Of a stretch of 64,000 nucleotides of DNA, positions 45,458-56,698 are shown piece by piece. Made by a program: the position numbers and the translations under genes. Source of the stretch: Humulus lupulus (Eukaryota > Streptophyta > Magnoliopsida > Rosales > Cannabaceae); assembly GCF_963169125.1 (NCBI RefSeq), contig NC_084802.1:24331607-24395606 (forward strand), written 5' to 3'. Each line of letters starts with the position of its first letter. Positions within the stretch are counted from its first letter, which is position 1. The notes under the pieces were generated by a model that was not told the DNA's origin, did no database searches, and saw only the letters and a list, made by a program, of their open reading frames with translations.

Positions 45458-48351
45458 CTAAGGAGTCATAAACATGAGAGATGGTAAAGGAAAGATACAT
45501 AGATAAAAAGTTAGATATATATATATATCAAATAAAATTATCCCAAGGAGAAAAACCTCAAACTGAGCCCAAAGACAATTGTTTAATAAAAAAATTGTTA
45601 AGGAAATTACAAACAAATAAAAAAAAATGTGCCATTGAACTCCACCAGGTCGCTTCGAAGATGTAACCTCCTCGCCATCCTGCACGGCTACTGTGGAAGC
45701 CTCCCCAATCTCTGACGATTCTTGCAAGATCCGAGCCTTGAATTTTGGAAGGTACGGATCCCACAGCTCGGAAGCCACGAAAGAGAAGTTCCCATCCTGG
45801 TTAAAGGCCCAGCAATGGTACAACATATCTTCCATGGACGACAACGATGCCGTCTTTTCTTCTTTGACTGCAGCCTCAGCCTCGAGCATATTTTCTTTGG
45901 CTTCATCAACCTCAGCCTGAAGTTGTGCAGTTTGAGGCTAGAGGGCAGTCAAGGCAGTCTTTGCAGCCTGCTCGCTTTCTTGGGACGAGGGGAGAGCAGC
46001 CTTGGCCTCGTGTTCATTCTTCTGAGCAACCGCCAAGGAAATTTTGGCAACCTGCTTGGCTTCTTGAGCGGTTGTCAGGGAAGTGTTGGCGGCATTTAGT
46101 TCGGCCCGGAGCTCATCATTTCCAGCCTTAGCACGGACTATACTGCGATATTGAGCCAGGGTAGACTGCAAAATAATAAAGAAAGTCAGATATATCCTTG
46201 AACACAATAAAAAGGCGTGTCACCAAGGAAGGATAACTTACAGTGAGGTTCATTCCCATGGCTGATTCCATGACGTTCTCCGGGCTTCACTCCTCGATAG
46301 TCCTCAGATCCCTCGAGTTGGCCCTATAGGCGTGCCCTACCATATGGCTCGACATCTCGTAAATGATACCCCAAAAGGCTTCGGGAATTTTCTCTAGATC
46401 CTGGGGATCTACTGGTATTCGAATGGTCGGGGCTGGGACGGTGGGGACTGGAGGCTCAGCTTGTATTACTTGGGCCTGAGCAAGCTCAAATCAAGGAGGA
46501 GGAGGAGGAGGGGGACCCTCCCAGCAGTAACAGAAGTCACCGGAGCTACATCGTAGGCCGAGCTCGTGCCTTGCTGCTTAGCAGGGGATTTCGAGGTGTT
46601 TCTCGCAGCAGGGGTAGTCTTCTTTGTAATTCTGGGCCTCTTCACAATGGGGCCCGAACTGGCCTTCCTGGCTTGGAAGGCAGTTTGAAGGTCAAGAGCT
46701 CCGGGTTGTTCCATCTCTTCGCCTGAAAAGAACAAAAGGAGTTAGTTCAACAATGAAGTTGTCAAAAACACAAAGAAAGTAAATAAACAAAGATCCTACC
46801 CTCCGAGCTAGGGGAGGAGTCTATTATCAGGACCTCCAACCTCTGATCTAATGGAGGAGAGGGGGAGCTACAACTAATATTTCTGGGATCCTGAGGGACT
46901 CAGTTTTAGGTTCCTCCTCAGGGCAAGATTCTTCTACATATTGCCTAAATCTAGGGGCAAAAGCACCCTGGAGCAGAGAAGGCCAGGTCCTACGGTTGGT
47001 CCCATACTCCTCAAAAATGGCGGACCTAATGTTTAAAGTATTTTCAACAACAACTGTGCCCTTAGGGTAACTATTGTCATGATGTACCACTAGGTTGTCT
47101 ACGCATTGGAGCAGGGTTACATTATGATCTGGGTTATGAGGATTATGATGGATGAGCTGATTTGGGTTAAATCGAACTAACCTAAAATCGGCAACAACCC
47201 TATCTAGTTTCCTATAGGGTTATGGGTTACCTTGGCCGGAGGGGCCGGCTGTTGCCCCTGATGCAGCTCGGTCTAAATCAGGTTTCCGAACATCCTCGGG
47301 AACCCCCTCTTTCGTACAAGAGGCACCTCGTCCTCTTCCTCCTCCTCGCCTTCGACGGTTGGCAAGGCCTTCTCTTGAGAGCAGGGAAGATCTTGGATCA
47401 CCGGAAGGGTAGCCCGGGTCCTTAAGGCTAACGTTTGGCCTTCGCCAATCAGCTGGAAAGCTAGCATCATGACCTCATTCATGACCTGGCAGTAGTCCTT
47501 CTCATGGGGGGGAAGCCTAGATAGCGTCTCATATTGACCCCTAAGGGTCACAGACTTTCCCGTACTCGCAAATATGGCTGCACGAGAAATAATTTTAGTT
47601 AAGACGTGTAAAAAAGAAATACTTGAAAATAATAAAATGTCACGAGTTGAAGTCACAAAAGTAAGGAACTTACGAGGTCGGTTGAAGTATCTATGTTCGC
47701 AATTCTGGAACCCATTCGACATAAAGAACATGTCTTTGTAGTCGTTGGGGTGACTAGGAAGCTCGATGACGGGAGCAGAATTGGGAAACCTTGTGAGATA
47801 GTAGAACCCGTCACCTCACCCTCTCTATTCTGGGCTTGCTTTAAGGCAGAAAAAATATAATATATCTGCCGGAGTGGGGACCTCCAACTCGTGCTTCAAA
47901 AACAAGTATATCAGCCCCGCCAAAAGCCTATAAGAATTTGGGGGAGCTGAAATGGAGCCAACTTCACGAAATTTAGAAAGTCCACGAAGTATTGGTCTAA
48001 GGGGAGAAAGGCTCCAGCGTTTAGATGTTCATCACTCCAAGCCGCGAAGTAGTCTTAGAGGGGGGATTAGCCCCGTTCCACTTCAAACGCAGGTCGGGCA
48101 AAGAGAGTTCTGGTCCCGATCTCTATGTTGTGGCTCAGCAAGATCTTATTCACCCTCCCCTGGGTCGTGATCTTTGATACGATGTGTTCAGCTTCAAAGT
48201 AGGCGTTGGGGTCAATCACCACCTCCTTCTCCACCACCGAACCAAAGTGCAGGATGGGAGACTATGGGGTGATCTTCTTCCCCTTGTTCTTTTGCTGAAC
48301 AGATGAGCTGGATGCATTCTTCTTGGGTGCGGTTTTCTTTTGGGGAGCCAT
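45458..48351 (-). pseudogene. Antisense four-exon gene of the second Tat element
   Basis: This is the same gene as at 39499-42166. The exons are 48351-47674, 47577-46800, 46722-46242, and 46165 to a stop near 45458, again with GT-AG introns at matching places. Conserved blocks are a lysine-rich start after the ATG at 48351, ITTQGRVNKILLSHNIE, VTLRGQYETLSRLPPHEKDY, GTVVVENTLNIRSAIFEEYGTN, ELNAANTSLTTAQEAK, and MEDMLYHCWAFNQDGNFSFVASELW. Several stops break exon 1 (about 47890-48270), so this copy is dead. The coiled-coil part is less regular than in the first copy. The last exon runs on about 60 codons past the stop position of the first copy. Confidence 0.75.
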
Positions 48352-49064
48352 CAAATCACCTAACGAACAGAACGACCTAGTTAGTAGGTGACCTAAGAGA
48401 GTTTAAAGACTGACGTAGAAGTATGAAGGGGGAAGGTTTAATTTTGGTATACGAGCTGAGGTTAGCCTCAGCCTCATCGATTTCCTAACAGACCCCTGAT
48501 ATTTAGGGATTCGTGTGTCAGACTATCAGACCTCTACTTTTCTTGGGAGGCGGTTCAGTATAAAACCACTCAAGAAGCGTAACCCCTAAGCTATCTGGTT
48601 TGAACCCTAAAAACCCTTCATTTCCTTTATCTCAAATGGGTATTCTTTAAATTAATTCATCATTAAAATTACCCAGATTTACCTAGAAATTTCCCGGTTT
48701 TATGAATGTCTTAGTTCTAGAGCTATTTTTGGACTCACCCGTTGACCTAAGTCGAAACCTATTCCCTAAGAACATTCAGAAATAGCTTAACAGTGACTAC
48801 AATGAATAGTGTGGATGAACATGGTGAAGAACAAAAAGTTTATATATATAAAAGAAAAATTCTTCGAACCAAAAAATGAGATACTTACAGTATGTTCTTC
48901 GATGGTAAGATGTAGACTTTGCAAAGGGAAGTTCCTGGAAAACTTCTAAGTAACTGGGTACGATGAACGAGTTGTGGGGATTTCTGGGAAAGAAGGAAGG
49001 CTCGGAAGTGTAGAAGAGGAAAAGTTTTGAATGAAAGGTGGTGAAGTCTGAAACTTGGTCATCC

Positions 49065-49072
49065 CTTTTATA
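49065..49072 (-). promoter_or_regulatory. TATA box of the antisense gene (second copy)
   Basis: The minus strand reads ACGTATAAAAGGG, at the same distance from the 5'UTR intron as in the first copy. The 5'UTR intron here is 48360-48888 (529 bp). Confidence 0.6.
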
Positions 49073-49448
49073 CGTAAATTGTGTAAATTAATCTGGACCA
49101 TCCGTTTGGGTTAGTTCAAGATCCAAGGGTCAGGGTTAAACAGACCAAATGGCGACAAAAAGGTGATAAAACACTTATTACAGTTTTCGAAATCCGAACA
49201 GACGCCAATTACGTTACGCCACAAGTCCAGTACTCAAGTAGTGGGTAGGCGTGGTTTTTTGCAACAGAAGTAAGTGCCGACATCATACACGAGCAGGAGC
49301 TTAGGGGCAAATGTTGTACCCTAATTTTAGCACGAGTTCATTCACTCAGCTCGAGTACAAATGGAAAATAAATATACAGAGACATAGCATGGGAATGATA
49401 TCTGATTGTTATGCACGTGGACAGCTAGGGCTTCGCTTGGTCACTCAT

Positions 49449-51853
49449 TGTAACACCCTGGATAGCCAAGACCATTACACTGTGTGTTTATAAAAGTGCT
49501 AGACTTGCTAATCAAGTCATTTAGTTAAAAACGTGTTACTGAAACTATAATGGAACTAGGGTTAAAAGATTTTGGTCTCAAAAGCCGCATTTCTTATAAA
49601 TAACATTTTCTGTTTACATGGGATCCCAAAAATAATAAGATTAGAACCATTTACAAAGATTCAAGATTTAAATACATTAATTAGCCATTCTAAGGCAAAA
49701 CAGACTGTTAGGCATTCCTTGTCCTGATCCACTCCTCGACCATGGCGACCGAACAGCTAACTATGTACATTCAGCCCCACAACTCTCCATCTCAGGATTG
49801 GTCCAACTTTCCTTTGCCTTTACCTGCACCATGTAGCACCCATGAGCCAAGGCCCAGCAAGAAAACATAATAACAAAGCATAAATAATCAACAGACAATC
49901 CAATATCTCATATCACATAAACATGTTCTCAACAGTTTAAGCATTTATGATAACCAAGTATTCAGCATACCAAACATATCATCTCATATCAATAATCAAT
50001 TCACAAATGATAACTAGGGTTAGTGCCCTTAGGCCGCACCCTCTGTTTATCCCACTGACTTCGGCCCGCTTAAACCGAGCTCAATGAATATTAAGCTGTC
50101 CTCGGCTACCAGTGGCCAAGTCGTGCCCTGTGCACAAATATTGTATACGGCACCCTTAGGCCGTTTATCACATGTCCCATGGCATAATACCATCTATGAC
50201 ATTATACAGATATCGGGAGCACTTAGTCCCATCACAAACATATAACTGGGTGCAATTTTCTTACCTTTAAATTCGCTAGCTTCATTCACTTTGATCCTTG
50301 AGCACGATCCCTCTTGATCCCTAGCGCACACCCAGTCACAACCATAGGTCAGAATCACCACCAAACCTCAAGTCCAAAACCTAACCTCGGGACCAATCCC
50401 GAGCTCTCGGGAAGCCCCAATTCCACCAAACGGGGTGGTGGAATCGAACCCCGAAACCCCAGGCAAAAACCCTTGAAAATAACTCAAAAACCCCTTTCTG
50501 GAAACAGGGTAGCGCTACAGCACTCTAAGGAGGGAGCTACAGCGCTACAAACAGAGCCCAAAATCATCCCAAGGCACTTGGCCGAGCGCTACAACGCCCA
50601 AAGTCTAGCGTTGTAGCACTGGTCACAGAACAGCCAATGCTGTTTTTCCCTCCTTTGACTTTCCCCGAGCCAAACCTTACCAAAACTTCTCCAAACTTCC
50701 ACCAAACCTAGAATCAAGCTTACTAACATGTCTGACTCATCCCAAGCATCCCAACTATATAAAACTTAAACACATGCATCCCTAATCTCAAAATTCACCA
50801 TGGTTGAACCTCAAACTCAGAAACTTCAGCAAAACAACCAAAACCTCAGAATTTAGAGCTAGAATTTCATACCTTCAATGGGGATTCGACCTTAAGTTAT
50901 CCTCTACACCTCCTTGGCTTACTCCTCCTCAAACCCTTAGCTTGAATTCCCTAGATTTCCCATCAAATTCAGCTTAGACATCATAGTTCAATACCAAAAC
51001 CAGAAACTGAAGAAAACTTCAAAGTCTTACCTCAACTGAATGAATTGCTCTGCCAATCCCTCAAGCTAGAATAGGGATCCTAGCCTCCAGCTCTTTCCCA
51101 AACTCTTCCTGAGTTTCTGCTCCAAAAGACCTCAAGAACTGATGGGGGAAAGCCAAACCGACCTTGAAAAATACCCTGTTTTCCTTTCCCTTTTCTTTCC
51201 CTTCTTTTTCTTTCTTTTCTTTTCTTTCTTTCCTCCAGAGTTTCCAGCCTTTTCTACACTTCCCACTAAGGCATAAAACCTGAGTTATACTTATCCTTAT
51301 ATGCCAAATGACCACAATACCCTCCCCTTTAATCTAAATCTTTTAATCCACCTAGGGGCATTTTGGTCATTTCACCCAATTCCCGCTAATTCCTCGAGTG
51401 TCTCTAATATTTTCCGCTTACTTCCCGATACCTAATTAATCACCAATTATATTCCTGAATGTCTAAATTAACCCCAATATATTCTCTAAATTCCCAGAAA
51501 TACCCCCTGGCTCGCCCCGAGCCGGGTTTAAATCCCCGTCGTGACTTTTTCGCTATCCTGCTCAGTAGGATCGTCTCGAATCACAGATTACAAATATATC
51601 CACATAGTAATGTGTTCTTGACAATTTATCACATATATATATAGTTATGCCCTTAACGGGCCAAAATTACAAGTATGCCCTTTCTAACCTAATCAGGGCC
51701 TACATGCATACTAATCCACATAGTCATGCATCTCAGATATTCAAATAGTCATATAGCATACTTTTAATCATTAAATCACATATATTCCAATTATGCCCTC
51801 CCGGCACTCTAATCAAGGCCCTTAAACCTTATTAGTAAATTTGGGTCGTTACA
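49449..51853 (-). mobile_element. Solo LTR of the TGTAACGCCC family, minus orientation
   Basis: It is 2405 bp, from TGTAACACCC to GGTCGTTACA, with a perfect 5-bp target duplication CTCAT (49444-49448 and 51854-51858). Its order is the reverse complement of the LTR at 57501-60403. The small frames inside (50314, 51061, 51459) have no family match I recognise, and one crosses a CTTT-rich tract at 51180-51240. Confidence 0.9.
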
Positions 51854-52080
51854 CTCATGGTGTTAGGCGTCCTGGGTCAAACCCGAGCAAGGGATACGAA
51901 GGTCATGAAGCGTGAGCTCAGAATATTCAAATAGCTGTAGAAGTACAAGCTTGGAGGGTATATCCATCTCGTGGTTGTGACGCCCCACGTCACTATGGCT
52001 GCTTTCTGGAATGACGACTGGCCCTACAAACCAAGACAAGTCTTTCCAGCGTGCTTTGTCCTCACTCGCACACTTCCTGG

Positions 52081-52158
52081 GAAAACTTCCCAGGAGGTAA
52101 CCCATCCCTAGATTACTCCAGGCCAAGCATGCTTAACCATGGAGTTCTCAAGTGATGG
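52081..52158 (-). promoter_or_regulatory. 5S rRNA-like pol III promoter in the Cassandra 3' LTR
   Basis: The minus strand carries the box A to box C region of 5S rRNA in diverged form. GTTAAGCATGCTTGG here has T where the other LTR has the standard C (GCGTGC). The second copy is at 52524-52601. Confidence 0.85.
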
Positions 52159-52523
52159 GCTACTGAAAAGAAGATGCACCTTCCTGATATAGGTAGTACC
52201 CATCAATCCATTTAAGTCATCTTCAACTGTGTAGTCTCATACCTACACAGTCTTAGAATCATCACACTTGACCTTCCCCAGGCGGTGTGGGATTGCACAG
52301 CTTACCCGGTCTTTCCCCTTACGGATAACGGGATTCTGACTGTCACAATCACCCCCCTTACGGGCACGACGTCCCCGTCGGCCACACTTCCGGCTGGGTC
52401 AAGGCTCTGATACCATTATGTGACGCCCCACGTCACTATGGCTGCTTTCTGGAATGACGACTAGCCCTACAAACCAAGACAAGTCTTTCCAACGTGCTTT
52501 GTCCTCACTCGCACACTTCCTGG

Positions 52524-52601
52524 GAAAACTTCCCAGGAGGTCACCCATCCCTAGATTACTCCAGGCCAAGCACGCTTAACCATGGAGTTCTCAAGTGATG
52601 G
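52524..52601 (-). promoter_or_regulatory. 5S rRNA-like pol III promoter in the Cassandra 5' LTR
   Basis: This is the upstream copy for the minus-strand element. It keeps GTTAAGCGTGCTTGG and GGGATGGGTGACCTCCTGG, closer to real 5S rRNA than the other LTR copy. Confidence 0.85.
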
Positions 52602-53263
52602 GCTACCGAAAAGAAGATGCACCTTCCTGATATAGGTAGTACCCATCAATCCATTTAAGCCCTCTTCAACTGTGTAGTCTCATACCTACACAGTCTTAGA
52701 ATCATCACACTTGACCTTCCCCAGACGGTGTGGGATTGCACAGCTTACCCGGTCTTTCCCCTTACGGATCACGGGATTCTGACTGTCACAATGGTGATCC
52801 TGGTATATTGCATTCTCAAGGATCCCTGGAGACTCGGAATCCCATTATACGGTTATTTATGACCAGACTGTCATATTTATTGTCCGAGATAATAAGAACA
52901 TGTTTATTCTATTATCAATTCATTTCTCAATATAAATGGGAATTGTTTGTATTAAATGTAATTAATTTGTATATGCGTGATTGACTCACGCGGCTACCTA
53001 AACCTGTCCATGGAATTTCTCTATAAATATTGGGAATATTGGACAGGAAAATGGACCATTATTCTGTAATACAAAAAATCTGCCAAAATAGAGAGAGAAA
53101 CAACAATAATATAGACTCGTGGACTAGGTGTATTTTAATCACTGAACCATGTAAAAGATTTGTGTTCTTGTGAATTTATTTCATTTTTCATTACAATTTA
53201 TTACTAAGCACTAATCTACATTATTATTTCTTAATACACTGTTAGCGAAAAACTACGTCAACA

Positions 53264-53533
53264 CTCTGCAAAACGAAAACAAAAGAATATTAGTGAGGAT
53301 AAATGACTTCTAAGCTCTCACTAGTCTTTAGATAGAGTATAAGAATGGGGACCAAAACCCTATATTTATATAGGTAACACCTTCCATATTGGGTAACTCA
53401 ATATTGGATAACTAACTTAAATGCTAGCCATATTTAGAATATCTATCAATTAATCTTAATATTAACTTTAATCATAATTAATTATGATTTTTGGTAACTC
53501 TAATTAAATTAATAAAATATTTTAACAAAGACA
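53264..53533 (-). mobile_element. Piece of a copia-type LTR, minus orientation
   Basis: On the minus strand the piece runs from TGTCTTTG to GTTTTGCAGAG. It shares the block 'ctagtgagagctt.gaagtca.ttatcctc' and the following TTTT-rich stretch with the LTR at 21748. It stops at the Tat element, which probably inserted into it. The other half is not found. Confidence 0.5.
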
Positions 53534-54253
53534 CCATTATTTTTAGATCATAAACATCACAAAGTCGTTGGTGCACAGTAAAAGTGGTTTGTTTTGTGGC
53601 TAATTAAAAGGCAGCACTCCATATAAATTAAAATTCCCACTGTGACGAATAAATAACGCTAGCTCGTGCCATCGTTAAATCCAAAAGGTGCTCATAGTTG
53701 TCAAAAACATACGTGACAGAAAGCCACGGTTTGGACCAAACGATTTCACATGAATGGAAGGTACGTAGTTCATTAGAGGATTTGGGAGGTTTGATTTTTT
53801 ACAGCAATTTCCAAGGTCGAAGGCGGAGCTGGCTGGAAAAATTCATTTGAAGCCACGGTGGTGACAATGTTGAAATGGCTCTCCACAATCATGCGTGGCA
53901 ATATATTTGTGACCACTCAAAACCCTTGATGGATCTATTGAAAATTTTGCATTCTAATCCATCCTTTCCCATCTCTATCTAACTATCAAGTCCTTCAAAT
54001 AAATTCCAAATTTTAAAATCTCTGTCAATTTCGTCCGAAATAAAAAAAATCCAAAATTATTATCAAAATTCAAGATTTTTAGGCTTAATTATTGCTATTG
54101 TTATAAAAGATCTCACTCAAATTATTAGAGACCACAAATAATGTTTATTGAGAAATTACTTTACGTATATATGGTTGGCTTCTTCCAAAGATATCATGCA
54201 ATTGTGTTGTAGATGAACCGTTGATTATTTAGATCTACTTACTTTTATATATA
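53534..54253. other. Anonymous stretch without a gene
   Basis: It is less AT-rich in 53600-53930 than the surroundings. I see no reading frame, repeat or known motif. It may be old host intergenic sequence. Confidence 0.4.
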
Positions 54254-54662
54254 CTAGATGCAAGCAACGTGCAATATGCACGTTTGCTTAGTTTTATTTA
54301 TAGAATTTTTTTATTATTTTTATTAAATTTATATTAATGTCATATAAATTTTGAAATAAATATCATATTTTAATTTGTTTAATTATTTATTATTTTAAAA
54401 TAATTATCATTATAAAATATTTGAAAAATATCATATTTTAATTTGTTTAATTATTTATTATTTTTAAATAATTATCATTATAAAATATTTAAAAAATATC
54501 TTCTTTTAATTATTATTGTAAAATATCTTAAAAATATCATTATTTTTTTTTATTTTATTTAAGTCACAAAATACCGTTAAATATAATAATATTCTGTTTT
54601 TGTTAAAGTTAACATTAAAAAAATAAGAAACTGTTAAAACTAATAATTTTTGTTAAAAATAT
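54254..54662 (-). mobile_element. Helitron 3' part (5'-truncated)
   Basis: On the minus strand it ends in a hairpin (54262-54289, arms AAGCAACGTGCA and TGCACGTTTGCTT) followed by a few bases and CTAG, then T. This is the Helitron 3' terminus (stem-loop then CTRR, inserted at A-T). The other end stops at the next copy's 3' terminus. Confidence 0.65.
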
Positions 54663-54821
54663 CTAGTTAGAATGTACGTGCAATGCACGTTATGTTTTGC
54701 ACTACATATGTTTGAATTTAAAATAATTTAAAACAGAAATATTTTAAAATTATATGAATTCCATAATAAATATTAAATATGTGAAATAATGAAAATATAT
54801 TACATGGTATTAAAATAAAAA

Positions 54822-55173
54822 CTAAGTCGAAGATTCAACTACTTCCTCTGGTTGCAATTCTTGAATAGAGTAGACATTAAAATTCTTATATTTTTGTCGC
54901 TTTAACTTTTCTGAATCAGCATAAATTTGTATTGTCCAGCTCTTTGTTGACAATTTTTTGCTTAGTCTTTCAATATATTCTTTCTTCTCCTGATAATTTT
55001 TTTTTATAGGTTTAAGTTAGTGTTGAAAAATGATATTACTGAAATTTGTTTAGTATATACGTTTTTTTTTTGGTTGATTTTTTTAAAACACAGCAAACCT
55101 GTTCAGAATGTTCCATTAATTGTACTACAGAGCAACCCAACATCTCTTCTGCTACATGGATTATTTTTACTAT
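54822..55173 (-). pseudogene. Fragment of a replication protein A (RPA1 C-terminal type) gene
   Basis: Two exons can be joined in phase: about 55173-55099 (VAEEMLGCSVVQLMEHSEQ) and 54989-54822 (EKKEYIERLSKKL...FNVYSIQEL), ending at TAG. The intron is 55098-54990 with GT and AG borders. The pattern, a short 'E-MLGCS' helix then an OB-fold strand set, resembles the C-terminal domain of plant RPA70-like proteins that binds single-stranded DNA. Plant Helitrons often encode or carry RPA-like genes, so it is either a relic of the parent element's own gene or a capture. The assignment rests on short similarity only. Confidence 0.45.
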
Positions 55174-55293
55174 TCAAATAAAAATATAAATTTAGGGATT
55201 TTATCTAATAGCGTTAACAGATTTTTTTTCTTTTTCCCGTTATCCTAAGCAACAGTGTTAAAATAAGTTTAGAACGTTATTTCAAAAAAATAT

Positions 55294-55560
55294 CGTCAGA
55301 TTCCTCACGTTATCCTCATATTATTTTAATTTTTTAAATTATTTAAAATAAATCTGTTAAAGTTAACGTCAGATTAAAAATATCGTCAGATTCCTCATGT
55401 TATCCTCATATTATTTTAATTTTTTAAATTATTTAAAATAAATCTGTTAAAGTTAACGTCAGATTAAAAATATCGTCAGATTCCTCAAGTTATCCTCATA
55501 TTATTTTAATTTTTTAAATTATTTAAAATAAATCTGTTAAAGTTAACGTCAGATTCTTAA
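55294..55560 (-). repeat. Three 90-bp tandem units in the Helitron
   Basis: The string 'cgtcagattcctca' begins at 55294, 55384 and 55474. The units are nearly identical (one changed base at 'cacgtt/catgtt/caagtt'), so the duplication is recent. Confidence 0.9.
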
Positions 55561-55661
55561 ACACCGTCAAATTTAACAGAGTTTTATATTAATTCCGTTA
55601 AAACCAAGAATTGTTGTTATCTACACACTTTTTATATAGAAGAGATATATATATATAAATA

Positions 55662-56441
55662 CTAGATACAAGTAGGCACGTTTATTTATAGAATTTATTA
55701 GTTATTTTGATTAAATTTATATTAATATCATATAAATTTCAAATAAATATCATGTTTTAATTAAATAATTTATTTATTTTTGTTTAAGTTTAAGTTTATA
55801 TTTGTTCTAGTTTTTAAATTTGGGAGTGATAACAAGAGATTATATACTATATGTTTAAAGTAATATTAAATATTATACGTCGATTTTAAATTCAAGTTTC
55901 TTGCTTGTTTTTTAAAAAAAAAAAGTAAATTGTTGCTAATTGACAGTAGATATATATTATATGTTTAATATGATATTATTCTAATGAGTGAGTTTAAGTT
56001 TAAGTTTAATTAAATTTTATTTAAGTTATAAAAGGTATAATTTTATTATTTTTAAATAATTATCATTGTAAAATATCTTTAAAATATCTTATTTTAATTT
56101 GTTTAATTATTTATAATTTTAAAATAATTATTATGGTAAAATATCTCAAAAATATCATATTTTAATTTTTTTAAATAATTATCATGGTAAAATATCTCAA
56201 AAATATCATATTTCAATTTGTTTAATTATTTATTATTTTTAAATAATTATCATTTTAAATATCTCAAAAATATTCTATTTTAATTTTTTTTATTTAAGTT
56301 TAAGTGATGTTTACAGACTACCGTTAAATATAAGAATATTCTGTTAAATATAAGAATATTCTGTTAAAGTTAACATTAAAAAATAAAAAACTGTTAAAAC
56401 CAAGAATTTCGGTTACCTATACACTTATTATATAAAAAAGA
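55662..56441 (-). mobile_element. Non-autonomous Helitron, second full copy
   Basis: On the minus strand it begins TCTTTTTTATATAATAAGTG (56441 downward) and ends near CTAG at 55662. The terminal hairpin is damaged by a deletion (caagtaggcacgttt). The body is AT-rich with repeated 'aataattatcat.gtaaaatatct.aaaatatcat' motifs shared with the two neighbouring copies. Confidence 0.6.
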
Positions 56442-56698
56442 TATATATATATATATAGTTTTATTTCCTTGCTTTTATAAAAAAAAATTTCCTTTTTCCT
56501 TTATGGATAAATTTATTCCGCAAGTTTCCGTTTGAGGAAAAAAAACCCTTCTATAGATGTAAGATTTAATATTTCTTTTAGCAAAAATCCCTAGTTAATT
56601 TTTTTTTTCAAATAACATGTTATGATAAAGGATAAGAAGATAATCATGGAAAATTGGATGCAGAACAACACTATTTACTTTTCACCGAACAATATTTA
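56442..56698. other. Short AT-rich spacer
   Basis: No gene or repeat family is recognised between the Helitron start and the next LTR. Confidence 0.4.

Larger units (their letters stand above)
51976..52790 (-). mobile_element. Complete Cassandra TRIM retrotransposon with 5S rRNA-like LTRs
   Basis: Two 372-bp LTRs (51976-52347 and 52419-52790) flank only 71 bp. They differ at about nine positions by eye. The internal part has the initiator-Met primer site (TGGTATCAGAGCC, minus strand, 52403-52415) and a G-rich polypurine tract beside the other LTR. Within each LTR, on the minus strand, TTAAGCGTGCTTGGCC...GGGATGGGTGACCTCCTGGGAAGT matches the internal promoter part of plant 5S rRNA. This is the defining trait of Cassandra, a non-coding element transcribed by RNA polymerase III and moved by another element's enzymes. 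The flanks are GTGGT and ATGGT (one mismatch), and it sits inside the Tat 3' LTR. Confidence 0.95.
43964..53263 (+). mobile_element. Second Tat element, 5'-truncated, with its 3' LTR split by two insertions
   Basis: The internal part begins inside integrase (about 44005), so the 5' LTR, gag and most of pol are missing. It then repeats the plan of the first element: integrase end, tandem array, antisense gene, polypurine tract and 3' LTR (49312-53263). The sequence is clearly diverged from the first copy, so it is a separate insertion and not a recent segmental duplication. How the 5' part was lost cannot be seen, because the first Tat element abuts the break at 43964. Confidence 0.85.
49312..53263 (+). 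repeat. 3' LTR of the second Tat element, split by a solo LTR and a Cassandra TRIM
   Basis: It runs from TGTTGTACCC to ACGTCAACA. Removing the insertions at 49449-51853 and 51976-52790 leaves about 720 bp, close to the other Tat LTRs. The block ACTCGTGGACTAGG...GAACCATGTAAAA lies at about 53115-53155. A 'gagcttaggggcaaa' purine tract precedes it. Confidence 0.85.
54663..55645 (-). mobile_element. Non-autonomous Helitron with an RPA-like fragment
   Basis: On the minus strand it begins TCTCTTCTATATAAAAAGTG and ends with the palindrome ACGTGCAATGCACGT, a spacer and CTAG at 54663. Such 'TC...TATATAA.AAGTGT.TAGATAAC' starts occur in plant Helitrons. It holds a two-exon coding remnant (54822-55173) and three 90-bp tandem units (55294-55560). 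No Rep or helicase is present. Confidence 0.65.

Noticed and set aside
50314..50616. 100-codon plus-strand frame rich in Pro and Asn
   Set aside because: It lies in a solo LTR, crosses the LTR body, and has no conserved counterpart in the related LTRs.
52081..52158. A genuine 5S rRNA gene
   Set aside because: Only the promoter-like half is similar, it is diverged, and it lies inside both LTRs of a TRIM element.
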